The notes: generated from the sequence alone by a model not told the origin. A stretch of DNA of 48,589 nt from Pseudomonadota bacterium (GCA_025352885.1 JANXRZ010000052.1:1-48589), one strand, 5' to 3'; positions 37,373-46,013 are shown, numbered from the stretch's first letter. A program made the numbers and translations.

Positions 37373-38044
37373 ATGAGCCGGTTCGCCGAGACGTTCTTCA
37401 ACTGGCCGATCATGGCCCAGGCGCTGCCGAAGATCGTCGAGGGCTTCTTCATCACGATCCAGCTTGCCATCGCGGTCGTGATCACCGGCATCGCCTGCGG
37501 CCTTGCGCTGGCGGTCGTGCGGTGGGCGCGCATCAGGGCCGTCAACTTCCTGATCGTCGTCTTCGTCGACGTGTTGCGCGCGCTCCCGCCCCTCGTCGTG
37601 CTGATCCTGTTCTATTTCGCGCTTCCGACGGTCGGCATTCGCATGTCCGGGTTCACGGCAACGTGGCTTGCGCTGGCGCTGGTGTTAACGGCGTACGCCG
37701 AAGAGATCTTCTGGGCGGGGCTGCTCGCGGTGCCCAAGGGCCAGTGGGAGGCGGCGCGTTCCATCGGCCTCGAAACAGGGCAGGCGCTGCGCTTCGTGAT
37801 CCTGCCGCAGGCGGTGCGCATCACCATCCCGCCGCTCACCAATCGCACCATCGCCATCACCAAGAACACGGCACTCGGCGCGGTGGTGGCGGTAGGTGAA
37901 ATCCTCTACCAGGCGCAGGGCGCCTATTCGTTCACCTACAACCCGTCGCCGCTCACGCTGGGCGCCGCGGCGTACCTCGTGCTGTTCCTGCCGGTCGTGT
38001 GGTTCGGGCGCTGGGTCGAGACTCGCTTCGCGTGGAAAAGGTGA
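37373..38044 (+). CDS. Amino-acid ABC transporter permease 1
   Basis: 223 residues from the ATG at 37373. Five or so membrane segments with the HisM/GlnP-type pattern: LPKIVEGFFITIQLAIAVVITG, VFVDVLRALPPLVVLILFYFALP and the EAA loop AARSIGLETGQALRFVILPQAVRITIPPLTNR. It forms the channel with permease 2. The frame stays open upstream through the 21-bp repeat to 37223, but that would overlap the binding-protein gene, and the internal ATG gives the normal family start. Permease 2 starts 3 bp after its stop. Confidence 0.92.
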   Translation: MSRFAETFFNWPIMAQALPKIVEGFFITIQLAIAVVITGIACGLALAVVRWARIRAVNFLIVVFVDVLRALPPLVVLILFYFALPTVGIRMSGFTATWLALALVLTAYAEEIFWAGLLAVPKGQWEAARSIGLETGQALRFVILPQAVRITIPPLTNRTIAITKNTALGAVVAVGEILYQAQGAYSFTYNPSPLTLGAAAYLVLFLPVVWFGRWVETRFAWKR

Positions 38045-38047
38045 CGC

Positions 38048-38719
38048 TTGGATAGCCTTCTCCTCAACTTCTTTAACGCGGGCATCCTTCAGCAGGCCTG
38101 GCCTATCCTGCTGAAAGGGCTCGGCATGACGGTGCTCTTGTGCGTGGTGGTGGTTCCGCTGGGCGCGGCAGGCGGGCTTGCGGTGGCGCTCGCGTCGCGC
38201 GCCCCGAGGCGGTGGATGCGCTGGGCGGTCGTCGCATATGTCGATTTCTTCCGTGCTTTCCCGCCGCTGATGCTCCTCATGTTCCTCGCCTTCGGCCTGC
38301 CTTTCCTGGGCCTGGACCTGCCGGCCTTCGTGGCGGTTTGCCTAGCGTTCCTGCTGAACACGTCGAGCTATTACGGCGAAATTTTTCGGGCCGGCATCGA
38401 GTCGATCCCACGAGGCCAGACAGAAGCTGCGAAGTCGCTTGGCCTGTCCCCGGCGCAGACGATGAGCCGCATCCTCCTGCCGCAGGCGGTGAAGAACGTG
38501 CTGCCCGACCTCATCGGCAACACACTGGAGGTCGTCAAGCTCACGTCGATCGCAAGCGTCGTGGCATTGCCCGAACTTCTGTATGCGGCCCGGCAGGCGC
38601 AGGCGGTCACCTACAACGCGACCCCGGTCATTGCGGCAGGTATCATCTATCTCATCTGCCTGTGGCCGCTGGTGCGGCTGCTTTCACGGTACGAGCACAA
38701 ACAACTGGCGACGCGATAG
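38048..38719 (+). CDS. Amino-acid ABC transporter permease 2
   Basis: 223 residues from a TTG at 38048. Membrane protein of the same HisM/GlnP family: WPILLKGLGMTVLLCVVVVPLGAAG, AYVDFFRAFPPLMLLMFLAFGLP, FRAGIESIPRGQTEAAKSLGL and the EAA loop AQTMSRILLPQAVKNVLPDLIGN. It pairs with permease 1 as a heterodimer. The normal third component, an ATP-binding subunit, does not follow; a racemase gene overlaps the stop by one base instead. The system must borrow an ATPase from elsewhere in the genome. Confidence 0.92.
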   Translation: MDSLLLNFFNAGILQQAWPILLKGLGMTVLLCVVVVPLGAAGGLAVALASRAPRRWMRWAVVAYVDFFRAFPPLMLLMFLAFGLPFLGLDLPAFVAVCLAFLLNTSSYYGEIFRAGIESIPRGQTEAAKSLGLSPAQTMSRILLPQAVKNVLPDLIGNTLEVVKLTSIASVVALPELLYAARQAQAVTYNATPVIAAGIIYLICLWPLVRLLSRYEHKQLATR

Positions 38720-39384
38720 TGGACACGATCCTCGTAATCAACCCGAATTCCACCGAGGCGGTCACGCGCGGCATCGACGAGGCCATGGCACCGTTGCGCA
38801 TGGCCGGCGGGCCGGCGATCGAATGCGTGACGCTGAAGGAAGGGCCGCCCGGCATCGAGACCCAGCAGCATGTCGACGGCGTGGTCGCCCCGATGCTTAA
38901 GCTCGTTCGGGAGCGAGAGGCGGACTACGCGGCCTTCGTGATCGCCTGCTACAGCGACCCGGGCCTGCATTCGGTACGTGAGGTGACGGCCAAGCCGGTT
39001 CTCGGCATCTCCGAATGCGGCGTGCTGACGGCGCTCACGCTGGGACAGAAGTTCGGCGTCATCGCGATCCTGCAGAAGTCCATTCCGCGGCATCTGCGCC
39101 ATCTCGGGGCGATGGGCGTGCTGGACCGCCTGGCGGCGGAGTTGCCCGTGGGGCTGGGCGTCACCGAGCTGTCGGACGAGAAGAAAACCTTCGGCCGCAT
39201 GGTCGACGTAGGCACGGCGCTTCGCGAAGAACATGGCGCGAACGTGATCGTAATGGGCTGTGCCGGCATGGCGCGCTACCGCACCGGCCTGCAGGACGCC
39301 CTCGGCATCCCCGTCGTCGAGCCTTCCCAAGCAGCGGTCGGCATGGCCATTGCGCGCGTGAGGCTCAACTGGCAGGGCGCATGA
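38719..39384 (+). CDS. Aspartate/glutamate/hydantoin racemase family protein
   Basis: 221 residues from a GTG at 38719 that overlaps the permease stop. Family features: ILVINPNSTEAVTRGID at the start, the first catalytic cysteine in VIACYSDPGLH, the second in VIVMGCAGMARYR, and the LGIPVVEPSQAAV ending. The Asn-Pro-Asn-Ser start is typical of hydantoin racemases and related enzymes. These use two cysteines without a cofactor. With D-hydantoinase and D-carbamoylase encoded about 6 kb away, racemisation of a 5-substituted hydantoin is the most economical reading, but amino-acid or malonate-type racemisation is possible. Confidence 0.85.
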   Translation: MDTILVINPNSTEAVTRGIDEAMAPLRMAGGPAIECVTLKEGPPGIETQQHVDGVVAPMLKLVREREADYAAFVIACYSDPGLHSVREVTAKPVLGISECGVLTALTLGQKFGVIAILQKSIPRHLRHLGAMGVLDRLAAELPVGLGVTELSDEKKTFGRMVDVGTALREEHGANVIVMGCAGMARYRTGLQDALGIPVVEPSQAAVGMAIARVRLNWQGA

Positions 39385-39428
39385 GTTATATCGGATTACT
39401 TATATGAATTGGCCTGAAAGGCGCATGG

Positions 39429-40406
39429 ATGTTTACTCTACGTAAAACAATGTTGAAGATTATCGCGGGTGCGACGGCCAGCCTTGCCATCGGCGCGGCG
39501 CATTCGCAGGCTTGGCCGACCAAGCCGATCCGCTGGGTCGTGCCCTATGGCCCGGGCAGCACGGACATCCTTGCTCGCGTGACCGCGCCCAAGGTGAGCT
39601 CGGCGCTCGGCCAGCAGATCGTGGTCGAGAACCGCCCCGGCGCGGGCGGCAGCGTCGGGAGCGAGCAGGTGGCCAAGGGCGCCGCCGACGGCTACACGAT
39701 CCTAATGGGCACCGCGGCTTCCCATGCCGTGAACCCGGCGCTGTACTCGAAGGTCGGCTACGACGCCGCGAAGGATTTCGCGCCGGTCATCAACCTGGCC
39801 AGCATCCCCAACGTGGTAATCGTCAACCCGCAGCTCGCCTACAAGACGATCCCGGAGCTCATCGCCGCCGCCAAGGCCCAGCCCGGCACGATCACGTATT
39901 CCTCGAACGGCTCGGGGACCTCGCAGCACATGTCCGCAGCGCTCTTCGAAATGCTGACCGGCGTGAAGATGGTTCATGTGCCGTACAAGGGCAGCTCGGA
40001 GGGCGTGGTCGCGGTGACGCGGGGCGACGTGAACGTGATGTTCGCGAACATGCCGCCGTCCCTGCCGCTCATCAAGGACGGGCGCGTTCGGCCGATTGCG
40101 GTAACGACTTCCCAGCGCCTCGCGGCTTTCCCCGACCTGCCGACGGTCGCCGAAGCAGGGGTGCCCGGCTACGAAGTGTCGACCTGGTTCGCGCTGTTTG
40201 CGCCGGCCGCAACGCCCGAGCCGATCGTGCAGCGGCTCAATCGTGAATTCGCCGTAGCGCTTGCGGACGCCGACATCCGCGAGAAGCTCATGGCGCAGGG
40301 CTATACGATCAACGGCGGCTCGCCGCAGGACCTCGGCAATCTAGTTCGTGCCGAACTCGTGAAATGGGCGAAGGTCGTGAAGCAGTCCGGCGCGAAGGCC
40401 GAGTAG
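39429..40406 (+). CDS. Bug/TctC-family periplasmic solute receptor 6
   Basis: 325 residues from the ATG at 39429 (a second in-frame ATG at 39450 is possible); the signal peptide ends in AAHSQ. Family blocks: KPIRWVVPYGPGSTDILAR, VENRPGAGGSVGSEQVAKGAADGYTIL, QPGTITYSSNGSGTSQHMSAALFE, HVPYKGSSEGVVAVTRGD and YEVSTWFALFAPAATP. It is separated from the racemase gene by 44 bp and ends 6 bp from the convergent UbiD gene, with no terminator visible between them. Confidence 0.93.
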   Translation: MFTLRKTMLKIIAGATASLAIGAAHSQAWPTKPIRWVVPYGPGSTDILARVTAPKVSSALGQQIVVENRPGAGGSVGSEQVAKGAADGYTILMGTAASHAVNPALYSKVGYDAAKDFAPVINLASIPNVVIVNPQLAYKTIPELIAAAKAQPGTITYSSNGSGTSQHMSAALFEMLTGVKMVHVPYKGSSEGVVAVTRGDVNVMFANMPPSLPLIKDGRVRPIAVTTSQRLAAFPDLPTVAEAGVPGYEVSTWFALFAPAATPEPIVQRLNREFAVALADADIREKLMAQGYTINGGSPQDLGNLVRAELVKWAKVVKQSGAKAE

Positions 40407-40412
40407 CGCCCC

Positions 40413-42869
40413 TCAAAGCCCCTTGGGCGTCGCGCGCGCGAAAGCCTCTGCGCCTTCGCCTCCCGTGCCGCCCAGCGGGATCGTCGCGTCGTAGATCCAC
40501 TTGGTGGACCGGGCGGCGCCCGACCCAACGCCGATCGCCAGCGCATCCGATGCCGGTCCGCCGGTCTGCTCGATGAGGGCAATATCGCTTTGCGCGTGCA
40601 CACGACTCGCCATGGCCCAGATGAGTTCGGCCGGATCGGTCGAGCTAACGTCCGGGTCGATCGCAATCGCAAGGCGCGCGAGTGTCGAAGGCCCGGAGAG
40701 CGCAGCGAGAAGCGCCGTCTTAGCCTGGCCTGCGACGCGTGGCGCCAGCTGGATGACCGCGAGCAGGCCGCCGGCTTCGGCAGGGCAGTGCACGTCGCGC
40801 AGGTCGAGGCCGCCTTCAATTGTCCGGAGGTGGCGAGCAATGAGGATTTCGCTTGCGATGGCCATCGCACTGGTCACGTCGAAAGACGCGACGGCAGGCG
40901 GCGATTGGGCGGAAGGAATTTCGAAGCAGGCATCGTACGTGAAGCGAACCGTGTCGAGCGTGACGCCTGCGTAACCCGCGATGCCGGGAAGTGCGGTGGT
41001 GCGGCTTGCCGCGCCCGGATCGATCTCGCCCTCGATGACCGCGCTTGCGCCAACCGGGTAGGCCAGGCCGGAATGGGCGGCGGTAGGAATCGGCCGCCCG
41101 CCAAGTGCGCCGGCGAGCGAATAGTCGGCGTGCGCGCCCAGGGTTCCAATCGCCGCGGCGAGCAGGACGGAAGGCGGCGCGCCGAGCACCAGTCGTGCGC
41201 GGCGCCGCGTGGACAGCAGCATGGCGAGCCGGGGCGTGTCGAGCGCGATCTGCATCACTTCGCCGGATCGGAAGGCGCGCACAAGGCACAGACCCCCGTC
41301 CACCATCAATACGCCAGTGAAGACCTCGCGCGGCTGTTTCTGGATAGCATCCAGCGTCGTCGGCACGAGGCCCGCTGCGAGCATGTCCTCAGGCTCGATC
41401 GCGGACTCCGAGCGGTCCCGCAGCGCGAAGGCGAATCCTGAAGGCGCGATGCCGAGGACCCGGGCCCACTCGGCCCGGCCGGAGGGCCTGGCGATCCAGT
41501 TGTAGCGAGAGCGCTCGGCAGCTTCCATGCGCGGGTCGAGCGTCGCGTCGAACAGCGCCTTGGTGCCGGTGCGGTGCATCGGGTTCGCGCCCGGCTCGAG
41601 CGGGGATGCGTTGTCGAGCGTGAAGACGCGCGTTCGGTCGATCCGCGATAGCCCAATGGCCGGGTCGAATCGCGAGGTCAGCGCGCGCAGCACCTCCCAC
41701 GGCTCGGCGATGTCGACGTCGTCGTCTGCAGCCACGAGCAGCTTCGGATGCAGGTAGGGGCTCGCGGCCGCGGCCATCAGCGCGACGCGGGCCTGGCCGG
41801 CGTAACGCGGATGCAGGCGCAGTGCGAGGATCAGCGGCGACATGCCGCCGGGGCAACGGATGTCACGCACGTCGAGGAGGCCGCCATCCACTGTCTTGAG
41901 GTGATCGGAGAGCTTGGCCTCGACCACGGCGCAGGTGATCGAATGCGCGTCCGAGGGCGGCATGCCGCAGCTCATCGCATAGAAGACGGGTTTCCTGCGC
42001 CGGGTGATGGCTTTCACGCGGAAAACGGGCGCCGTGCCGGCCTTGGAGTAGGTTCCGGTGACTTCGCCGAACGGCCCTTCCGCAGCGATCTCGTCCGGGA
42101 AAATCTCGCCTTCCAGCACGAGCTCGGCGTCGGCCGGCACTTCGATGTCGATGGTCCTGCACTTCACGAGCCTCACGGGCTCACCGAGCAGGCCGCCTGC
42201 AATCGCAAGCTCGTCCATGCCGAAAGGCGCGACGAACCCCGCGGCGAACATGATGAGCGGATGGCCGCCGATGACCATGGCGGCTTCCATCGGGCGGCCG
42301 AGCTCCTGGTGCATCTGGTGAATGCGCATTGCCTGGCGCGGCAGCATGTAGTAGCCGGTGCTGTTGCGGCTGAGCACCTGTGCGCGGTGCACGGACATGT
42401 TTCGCACGCCGGTCTTCGGATCCTTGATGATGCACATGCCCGAAGCGATGTAGCGCCCCGGGTCGCGTTCGGAGGTCCAGATCGCGGGGATCTTCATGAG
42501 GTCGACTGCGTCGCCGGTCTCGACGACTTCCTGCACGGGCGCTGTCTGGACCATCTCAGGGGCGACCGGCATCGCAAGCCGGCGGGCAAACGTGTCGACG
42601 ACTTCTTCTTCCGGAACGCCGAGTGCAAGGGCCCACATCGCCCGGTCCATGACGAGCTGGCTGGCTACCTCCCACCCTGCGAAGCCGGTGAGGTTGGTGA
42701 AATGGCAGGCCTTGCGGTGGTCGACATAGGTCCGGTAGGAAACCGCCGAGACATCGTGGTCTACGTCGGCAGCCTGGTCGAAGCGCTCGAGGCGCCCCGC
42801 AGCCTGCAGCGCCTCCAGGTGGCGTCGCAGCGATTGGGTCGTGACGCCGGTGGGCAGCGGAGCATTCAT
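40413..42869 (-). CDS. Tandem UbiD-family decarboxylase (two UbiD-like modules)
   Basis: 818 residues, far longer than ordinary UbiD proteins (about 450-520). Residues 1-460 form a full UbiD module with SVHRAQVL (161-168) in the prenylated-FMN-binding area and the acidic pair E264/E269 in AAEGPFGEVTG. Residues about 500-818 are a second, degenerate module: HLRTIEGGL-DLRDVHCP (680-696) repeats HLKTVDGGLLDVRDIRCP (323-340), and PRVAGQAKTALLAA repeats PRYAGQARVALMAA. The second module reads ALPGIAGYAG where the acid pair should be, so only the first is likely active. UbiD enzymes (de)carboxylate aromatic or unsaturated acids with prenylated FMN made by UbiX; no ubiX is in the window. Last gene of the hydantoinase operon, 3 bp after the cupin gene. 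Confidence 0.87.
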   Translation of the reverse strand: MNAPLPTGVTTQSLRRHLEALQAAGRLERFDQAADVDHDVSAVSYRTYVDHRKACHFTNLTGFAGWEVASQLVMDRAMWALALGVPEEEVVDTFARRLAMPVAPEMVQTAPVQEVVETGDAVDLMKIPAIWTSERDPGRYIASGMCIIKDPKTGVRNMSVHRAQVLSRNSTGYYMLPRQAMRIHQMHQELGRPMEAAMVIGGHPLIMFAAGFVAPFGMDELAIAGGLLGEPVRLVKCRTIDIEVPADAELVLEGEIFPDEIAAEGPFGEVTGTYSKAGTAPVFRVKAITRRRKPVFYAMSCGMPPSDAHSITCAVVEAKLSDHLKTVDGGLLDVRDIRCPGGMSPLILALRLHPRYAGQARVALMAAAASPYLHPKLLVAADDDVDIAEPWEVLRALTSRFDPAIGLSRIDRTRVFTLDNASPLEPGANPMHRTGTKALFDATLDPRMEAAERSRYNWIARPSGRAEWARVLGIAPSGFAFALRDRSESAIEPEDMLAAGLVPTTLDAIQKQPREVFTGVLMVDGGLCLVRAFRSGEVMQIALDTPRLAMLLSTRRRARLVLGAPPSVLLAAAIGTLGAHADYSLAGALGGRPIPTAAHSGLAYPVGASAVIEGEIDPGAASRTTALPGIAGYAGVTLDTVRFTYDACFEIPSAQSPPAVASFDVTSAMAIASEILIARHLRTIEGGLDLRDVHCPAEAGGLLAVIQLAPRVAGQAKTALLAALSGPSTLARLAIAIDPDVSSTDPAELIWAMASRVHAQSDIALIEQTGGPASDALAIGVGSGAARSTKWIYDATIPLGGTGGEGAEAFARATPKGL

Positions 42870-42872
42870 GGG

Positions 42873-43418
42873 CTAGTCGCCGATCTTCGGCCCGAAGCCC
42901 GAAGCCTTCTCCACTGCAAGCGTGTTCTCCGGACGGCCGAACGGCTCGGGCGCAGGATCTCCCGCCTTGCGCGGCTGGCCGATCGCCTCGAAAAAATTGT
43001 GCAGGCCGGGGGGCAGGTACGTCCATGTCATCTTGAATTCGCCCGGGCCGTCGTTGATGATCTTGTGCTTCACCCAGCGGCCTGCGAACACCGTCGTCCC
43101 CGGCACCGCCTTGTGCGCGACGCCATCGATGAGGAAAGTGCCCGTGCCCTCGAAGCAAAAGAGGATCTCGTCATGCGAGTCGTGCCAGTGCTCGCGCACA
43201 TAGCCGCCCGGGGCGATGACCTGGATGCCGAACGAAGTGTGGTTCGAGCTGCAGTTGCGCGGGCTGACCTTGACGGTGCTGTAGCCGTTTGCGGGCTTTG
43301 GCTGCCAGTAAGACTCGCCTTCATCGGGCTGGAGGACGATCGCGTCGCCCTTGTCCCATGGCTCCACCTGATGCAATACTTTTTCAGCAGGCTTGTTCAC
43401 AGGTCCGTTCCTCTTCAA
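42873..43418 (-). CDS. Cupin-domain protein
   Basis: 181 residues, cytosolic. One conserved cupin barrel: the first metal motif lies in VREHWHDSHDEILFCFEGTGTF (two His and a Glu), and the second in GRWVKHKIINDG, with one His. The 50-residue N-terminal part (GDAIVLQPDEGESYWQPKP) is polar. Such proteins can be metal-dependent dioxygenases, isomerases or binding proteins; the sequence does not decide. It lies between the flavin reductase and UbiD genes in one operon, so it probably acts on the same substrate family. Confidence 0.85.
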   Translation of the reverse strand: MKRNGPVNKPAEKVLHQVEPWDKGDAIVLQPDEGESYWQPKPANGYSTVKVSPRNCSSNHTSFGIQVIAPGGYVREHWHDSHDEILFCFEGTGTFLIDGVAHKAVPGTTVFAGRWVKHKIINDGPGEFKMTWTYLPPGLHNFFEAIGQPRKAGDPAPEPFGRPENTLAVEKASGFGPKIGD

Positions 43419-43469
43419 TGAACCGGCATTGTCCAGCGCGGGCGGTCTAAGGGCAATCGCGGCAGGCGC

Positions 43470-44102
43470 TTACCGTGGAAGATCACCCGGCAGGGCAAAT
43501 CGCTCGCGCGTAGTGCAGTAGCGGTTGCCCCACAGGCGGCCCACCGGCTTGTAGAGCGTCTCGCTGACCCGGCGGGTCACTGGGTCGATGATCCCTTCGC
43601 GCGCGTGCAGCATGACGATTTCGCCGAACAGGAACACGCGCCCGGGCCCGAGTTCCGTGCGTTGGCGCAGCACGCATTCGAACGAGGCTGGCGACTCCTT
43701 GATCATCGGGTGCTTCACCCGGGTCGCGGGAACCGGCGTGAAGCCGGCCTTCTCGAATTCGGATTCGTCCTCGCTGAATTCGCCGCTCGCCACATGCATG
43801 CCCTTTGCGATCGATTCCTCGACCATGTTCACTACGAACTCGCCGGTGCGCAGGATGTTCCTCGGCGTGTCTTTCATGCCGCCCGCTTTTCCTACTTTGG
43901 TGCCTTCGTTGTCGCGGACGCCAAAGCTGATGATCACCAGTGGCGGCTCGTGGCTGACCACGTTGAAGAATGAGAAAGGCGCGCAGTTGGCCACGCCGTT
44001 CGCGCTGTACGTGGATACGAACGCGATCGGCCGCGGCACGACGAGGCCGACCAGCAGCTTGTAGCGGATGTCGGGGTCGAGGGTGGTGAAGTCGAGGTCC
44101 AT
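43470..44102 (-). CDS. Flavin reductase-like FMN-binding split-barrel protein, copy A
   Basis: 210 residues from the ATG at 44102; an upstream ATG at 44192 would add 30 unconserved Ala/Pro-rich residues overlapping copy B. Family blocks: YKLLVGLVVPRPIAFVSTYSANGVANCAPFSFFNVVS, EPPLVIISFG, RTGEFVVNMV, and HVASGEFSEDESEFEKAGF. Over the first 50-residue block it is identical to copy B at 35 positions. The family includes flavin reductases that feed reduced FMN to two-component monooxygenases. Copies A and B are separated by 7 bp, a tandem duplication. It contains an extra VGKAGGMKDT insert after the flavin-binding region. Confidence 0.87.
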   Translation of the reverse strand: MDLDFTTLDPDIRYKLLVGLVVPRPIAFVSTYSANGVANCAPFSFFNVVSHEPPLVIISFGVRDNEGTKVGKAGGMKDTPRNILRTGEFVVNMVEESIAKGMHVASGEFSEDESEFEKAGFTPVPATRVKHPMIKESPASFECVLRQRTELGPGRVFLFGEIVMLHAREGIIDPVTRRVSETLYKPVGRLWGNRYCTTRERFALPGDLPR

Positions 44103-44109
44103 GTGCGGT

Positions 44110-44739
44110 TCAATCGGTTTTGCCGGGCGCAAGGCTGGAGAGGCCGCCCGGGAGGTCGAAGCGCTGGCGGGTTGTGCAGTAGCGGGCGGCAAACAGGCGT
44201 CCGATCGGGTTATACGCTGTCTCGCTGATGCGCTTCGAAGCGGGGTCGATCACACCTTCGCGCGCGTGCACGACGAGGATCTCGCCGAACACGAGCTCGC
44301 GGCCAGGGCCGACCTCCATCCGCTTCCAGACCTTGCACTCGAAACTGGCGGCGGCTTCTGCGATTCTGGGGTGCTTTACCACCGCGCAGGGCGCGGGCGT
44401 GAGGCCGGCCTTCTCGAATTCGCTTTCCGCCTCCGGGAACTCGTAGCTCGAGATGTGCATCGCATCCGCGTTGACCTCGTCCACGAGGTTGACGACATAC
44501 TCGCCGGTGCGCTGGATGTTCTTGAGCGTGTGCTTGGTGTCGCCATCGGAGCGCACGTTGAAGCTGGTGACCACCAGCGGCGGCTCTTCGCACAGCACGT
44601 TGAAGAACGAGAACGGCGCGCAGTTGTTCACGCCGGCCTCGTTGACCGTCGAGATCCACGCGATCGGCCGGGGGATGACCAGGCCGATGAGCAGCTTGTA
44701 GCGTTCGAGCGGGGAGATGTCGGTGAGCTTGAGCTCCAT
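44110..44739 (-). CDS. Flavin reductase-like FMN-binding split-barrel protein, copy B
   Basis: 209 residues from the ATG at 44739; the open frame extends upstream to 44934 but overlaps the ABM gene without conservation. Family blocks: YKLLIGLVIPRPIAWISTVNEAGVNNCAPFSFFNVLC, EPPLVVTSFNVR, RTGEYVVNLVDEV and SSYEFPEAESEFEKAGL. It shares the C-terminal RYCTTRxRFxLPG sequence with copy A. The two copies may form a heterodimer, since flavin reductases of this fold are dimers; that is inference. It begins 8 bp after the ABM gene's stop. Confidence 0.87.
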   Translation of the reverse strand: MELKLTDISPLERYKLLIGLVIPRPIAWISTVNEAGVNNCAPFSFFNVLCEEPPLVVTSFNVRSDGDTKHTLKNIQRTGEYVVNLVDEVNADAMHISSYEFPEAESEFEKAGLTPAPCAVVKHPRIAEAAASFECKVWKRMEVGPGRELVFGEILVVHAREGVIDPASKRISETAYNPIGRLFAARYCTTRQRFDLPGGLSSLAPGKTD

Positions 44740-44747
44740 TCGCGCGG

Positions 44748-45038
44748 TCAGTGCGAAATGCGCGTCATGAACGTGCGGTCGCGCGAGGCGAGCATGGGCA
44801 CGGCTTCTGCGAGGTACGTCTTGAAAGCGGCGGTGGCCTGGTGCTCCTTGAAGGCCGCTTCGCTCTTGTAAATCTCGTAGAGCATTATTTGATTCGGGTC
44901 TTCCGGGTGGACGAGGACGTCGAACGTGAGGCATCCCGGTTCGCTCCGCGCGGCGGTGGCATTGGCGGCGAGCTTTTCCATGAAGGCTGCGTGCGTTTCG
45001 GGCTTGGTGCGGATGGTTACGACTAGGCCATAGCTCAT
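44748..45038 (-). CDS. Antibiotic biosynthesis monooxygenase (ABM) domain protein
   Basis: 96 residues from the ATG at 45038. One ABM domain: VVTIRTKPETHAAFMEKLAANATAARSEPGCLTFDVLVHPEDPNQIMLYEIYKSEAAFKEHQATAAFKTYL, the ferredoxin-like fold of small cofactor-free monooxygenases or isomerases (YgiN/LsrG type). The late H in KEHQATAAF is the usual conserved residue. It sits between the carbamoylase (22 bp) and flavin reductase B (8 bp) in one operon; an oxygenation or isomerisation step on the pathway intermediate is possible. Confidence 0.88.
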   Translation of the reverse strand: MSYGLVVTIRTKPETHAAFMEKLAANATAARSEPGCLTFDVLVHPEDPNQIMLYEIYKSEAAFKEHQATAAFKTYLAEAVPMLASRDRTFMTRISH

Positions 45039-45060
45039 TGGATCGATCCGGTGGGGGAGG

Positions 45061-46005
45061 TTAGTTGGCCGGCGTGACTTCGACGCCGGTCCGCTCAACA
45101 ATCAGCTTGTAGTGCTCCGGACGGCGATGCGCGGCGAGGTTGAACATGGTCTTCCTCAGGTTCTCCCCGTACGACAGATCGACGTTGTGCACGATGACCT
45201 CGTCCTCTTCCGAGTTGGTCTTGGCAACGATTTCGCCGCCCGGCGACACGATCACCGAGTGGCCGAACATGCGGAATCCGTCTTCGAACCCGCACTTAGC
45301 TACTTCGACCAGCCAGACCGCGTTCTGGAAGGCCATCGCCTGCGCCATGATCAGGTGGTGGTGCACGCGCAGGTGCGGCGGCTCGGGATAGTGCAGGTTT
45401 TCAGTCGGCGTATTGAACCCGAGCGTGACGATCTCGGCGCCCTGCAGCCCCAGGACACGAAACGCCTCGGGCCAGCGGCGGTCGTTGCAGATGAGCATGC
45501 CGGCGATCATGTCCATGAAGCGGAAGGTCCGGAAGCCGAGGTTGCCGACCTCGAAGTACTTCTTCTCCAGGTGCTGGAAGGCCGCGCCTTTCTTGTGGTC
45601 CGCGTGGCCGGGCAGGTGGATCTTGCGGTACTTGCCGACGATCTTGCCTTCGGGCGAAACGAGGATCGAGGTATTGAAATGTCTTGCGCGGCCCTCTTCG
45701 TTCACGAGCTCGCCATAGCCGATGTAAAAGCCGATGCCGTGTTTCTTCGCTTCGTCGAAAAGCGGCTGGGTTTCGGGCGAAGGCATCATCGCTTCGAAGA
45801 ATTTGCGGTCCACTTCGGTCTGGTCTTCGTACCAGTAGCGCGGGAAGAAGGTCGTAAAGGCGAGCTCGGGGAACACCACGAATTTCGCGCCCATGCTTGC
45901 GGCCTCTCGCAGCATTTCAACAAGGCGCTTGACGACGACGGCGCGAGTGTCGGCCAGGTGGATGCCGCCTAGTTGGGCGGCGGCGATGCGGATTTTTCGG
46001 CTCAT
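45061..46005 (-). CDS. N-carbamoyl-D-amino-acid hydrolase (nitrilase superfamily)
   Basis: 314 residues. The nitrilase-superfamily triad is complete: E47 (FPELAFTTFFPR), K128 (GKYRKIHLPGH) and C173 (ICNDRRWPE). The blocks FFPR, RFNTSILV-like HFNTSILV, KIHLPGHADHKKGAAFQHLEKKYFE and AHRRPEHYKLI follow the Agrobacterium D-carbamoylase over the whole length, so this is more specific than a general amidohydrolase call. It should hydrolyse N-carbamoyl-D-amino acids to D-amino acids, CO2 and ammonia. It follows the hydantoinase by 8 bp, the usual second step of the hydantoin pathway. Cytosolic. Confidence 0.92.
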   Translation of the reverse strand: MSRKIRIAAAQLGGIHLADTRAVVVKRLVEMLREAASMGAKFVVFPELAFTTFFPRYWYEDQTEVDRKFFEAMMPSPETQPLFDEAKKHGIGFYIGYGELVNEEGRARHFNTSILVSPEGKIVGKYRKIHLPGHADHKKGAAFQHLEKKYFEVGNLGFRTFRFMDMIAGMLICNDRRWPEAFRVLGLQGAEIVTLGFNTPTENLHYPEPPHLRVHHHLIMAQAMAFQNAVWLVEVAKCGFEDGFRMFGHSVIVSPGGEIVAKTNSEEDEVIVHNVDLSYGENLRKTMFNLAAHRRPEHYKLIVERTGVEVTPAN

Positions 46006-46013
46006 CTCGGTTC

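Noticed and set aside
41748..43421. 557-codon plus-strand open frame opposite the UbiD and cupin genes
   Set aside because: It covers two genes with clear motifs on the minus strand and has no family signature of its own.
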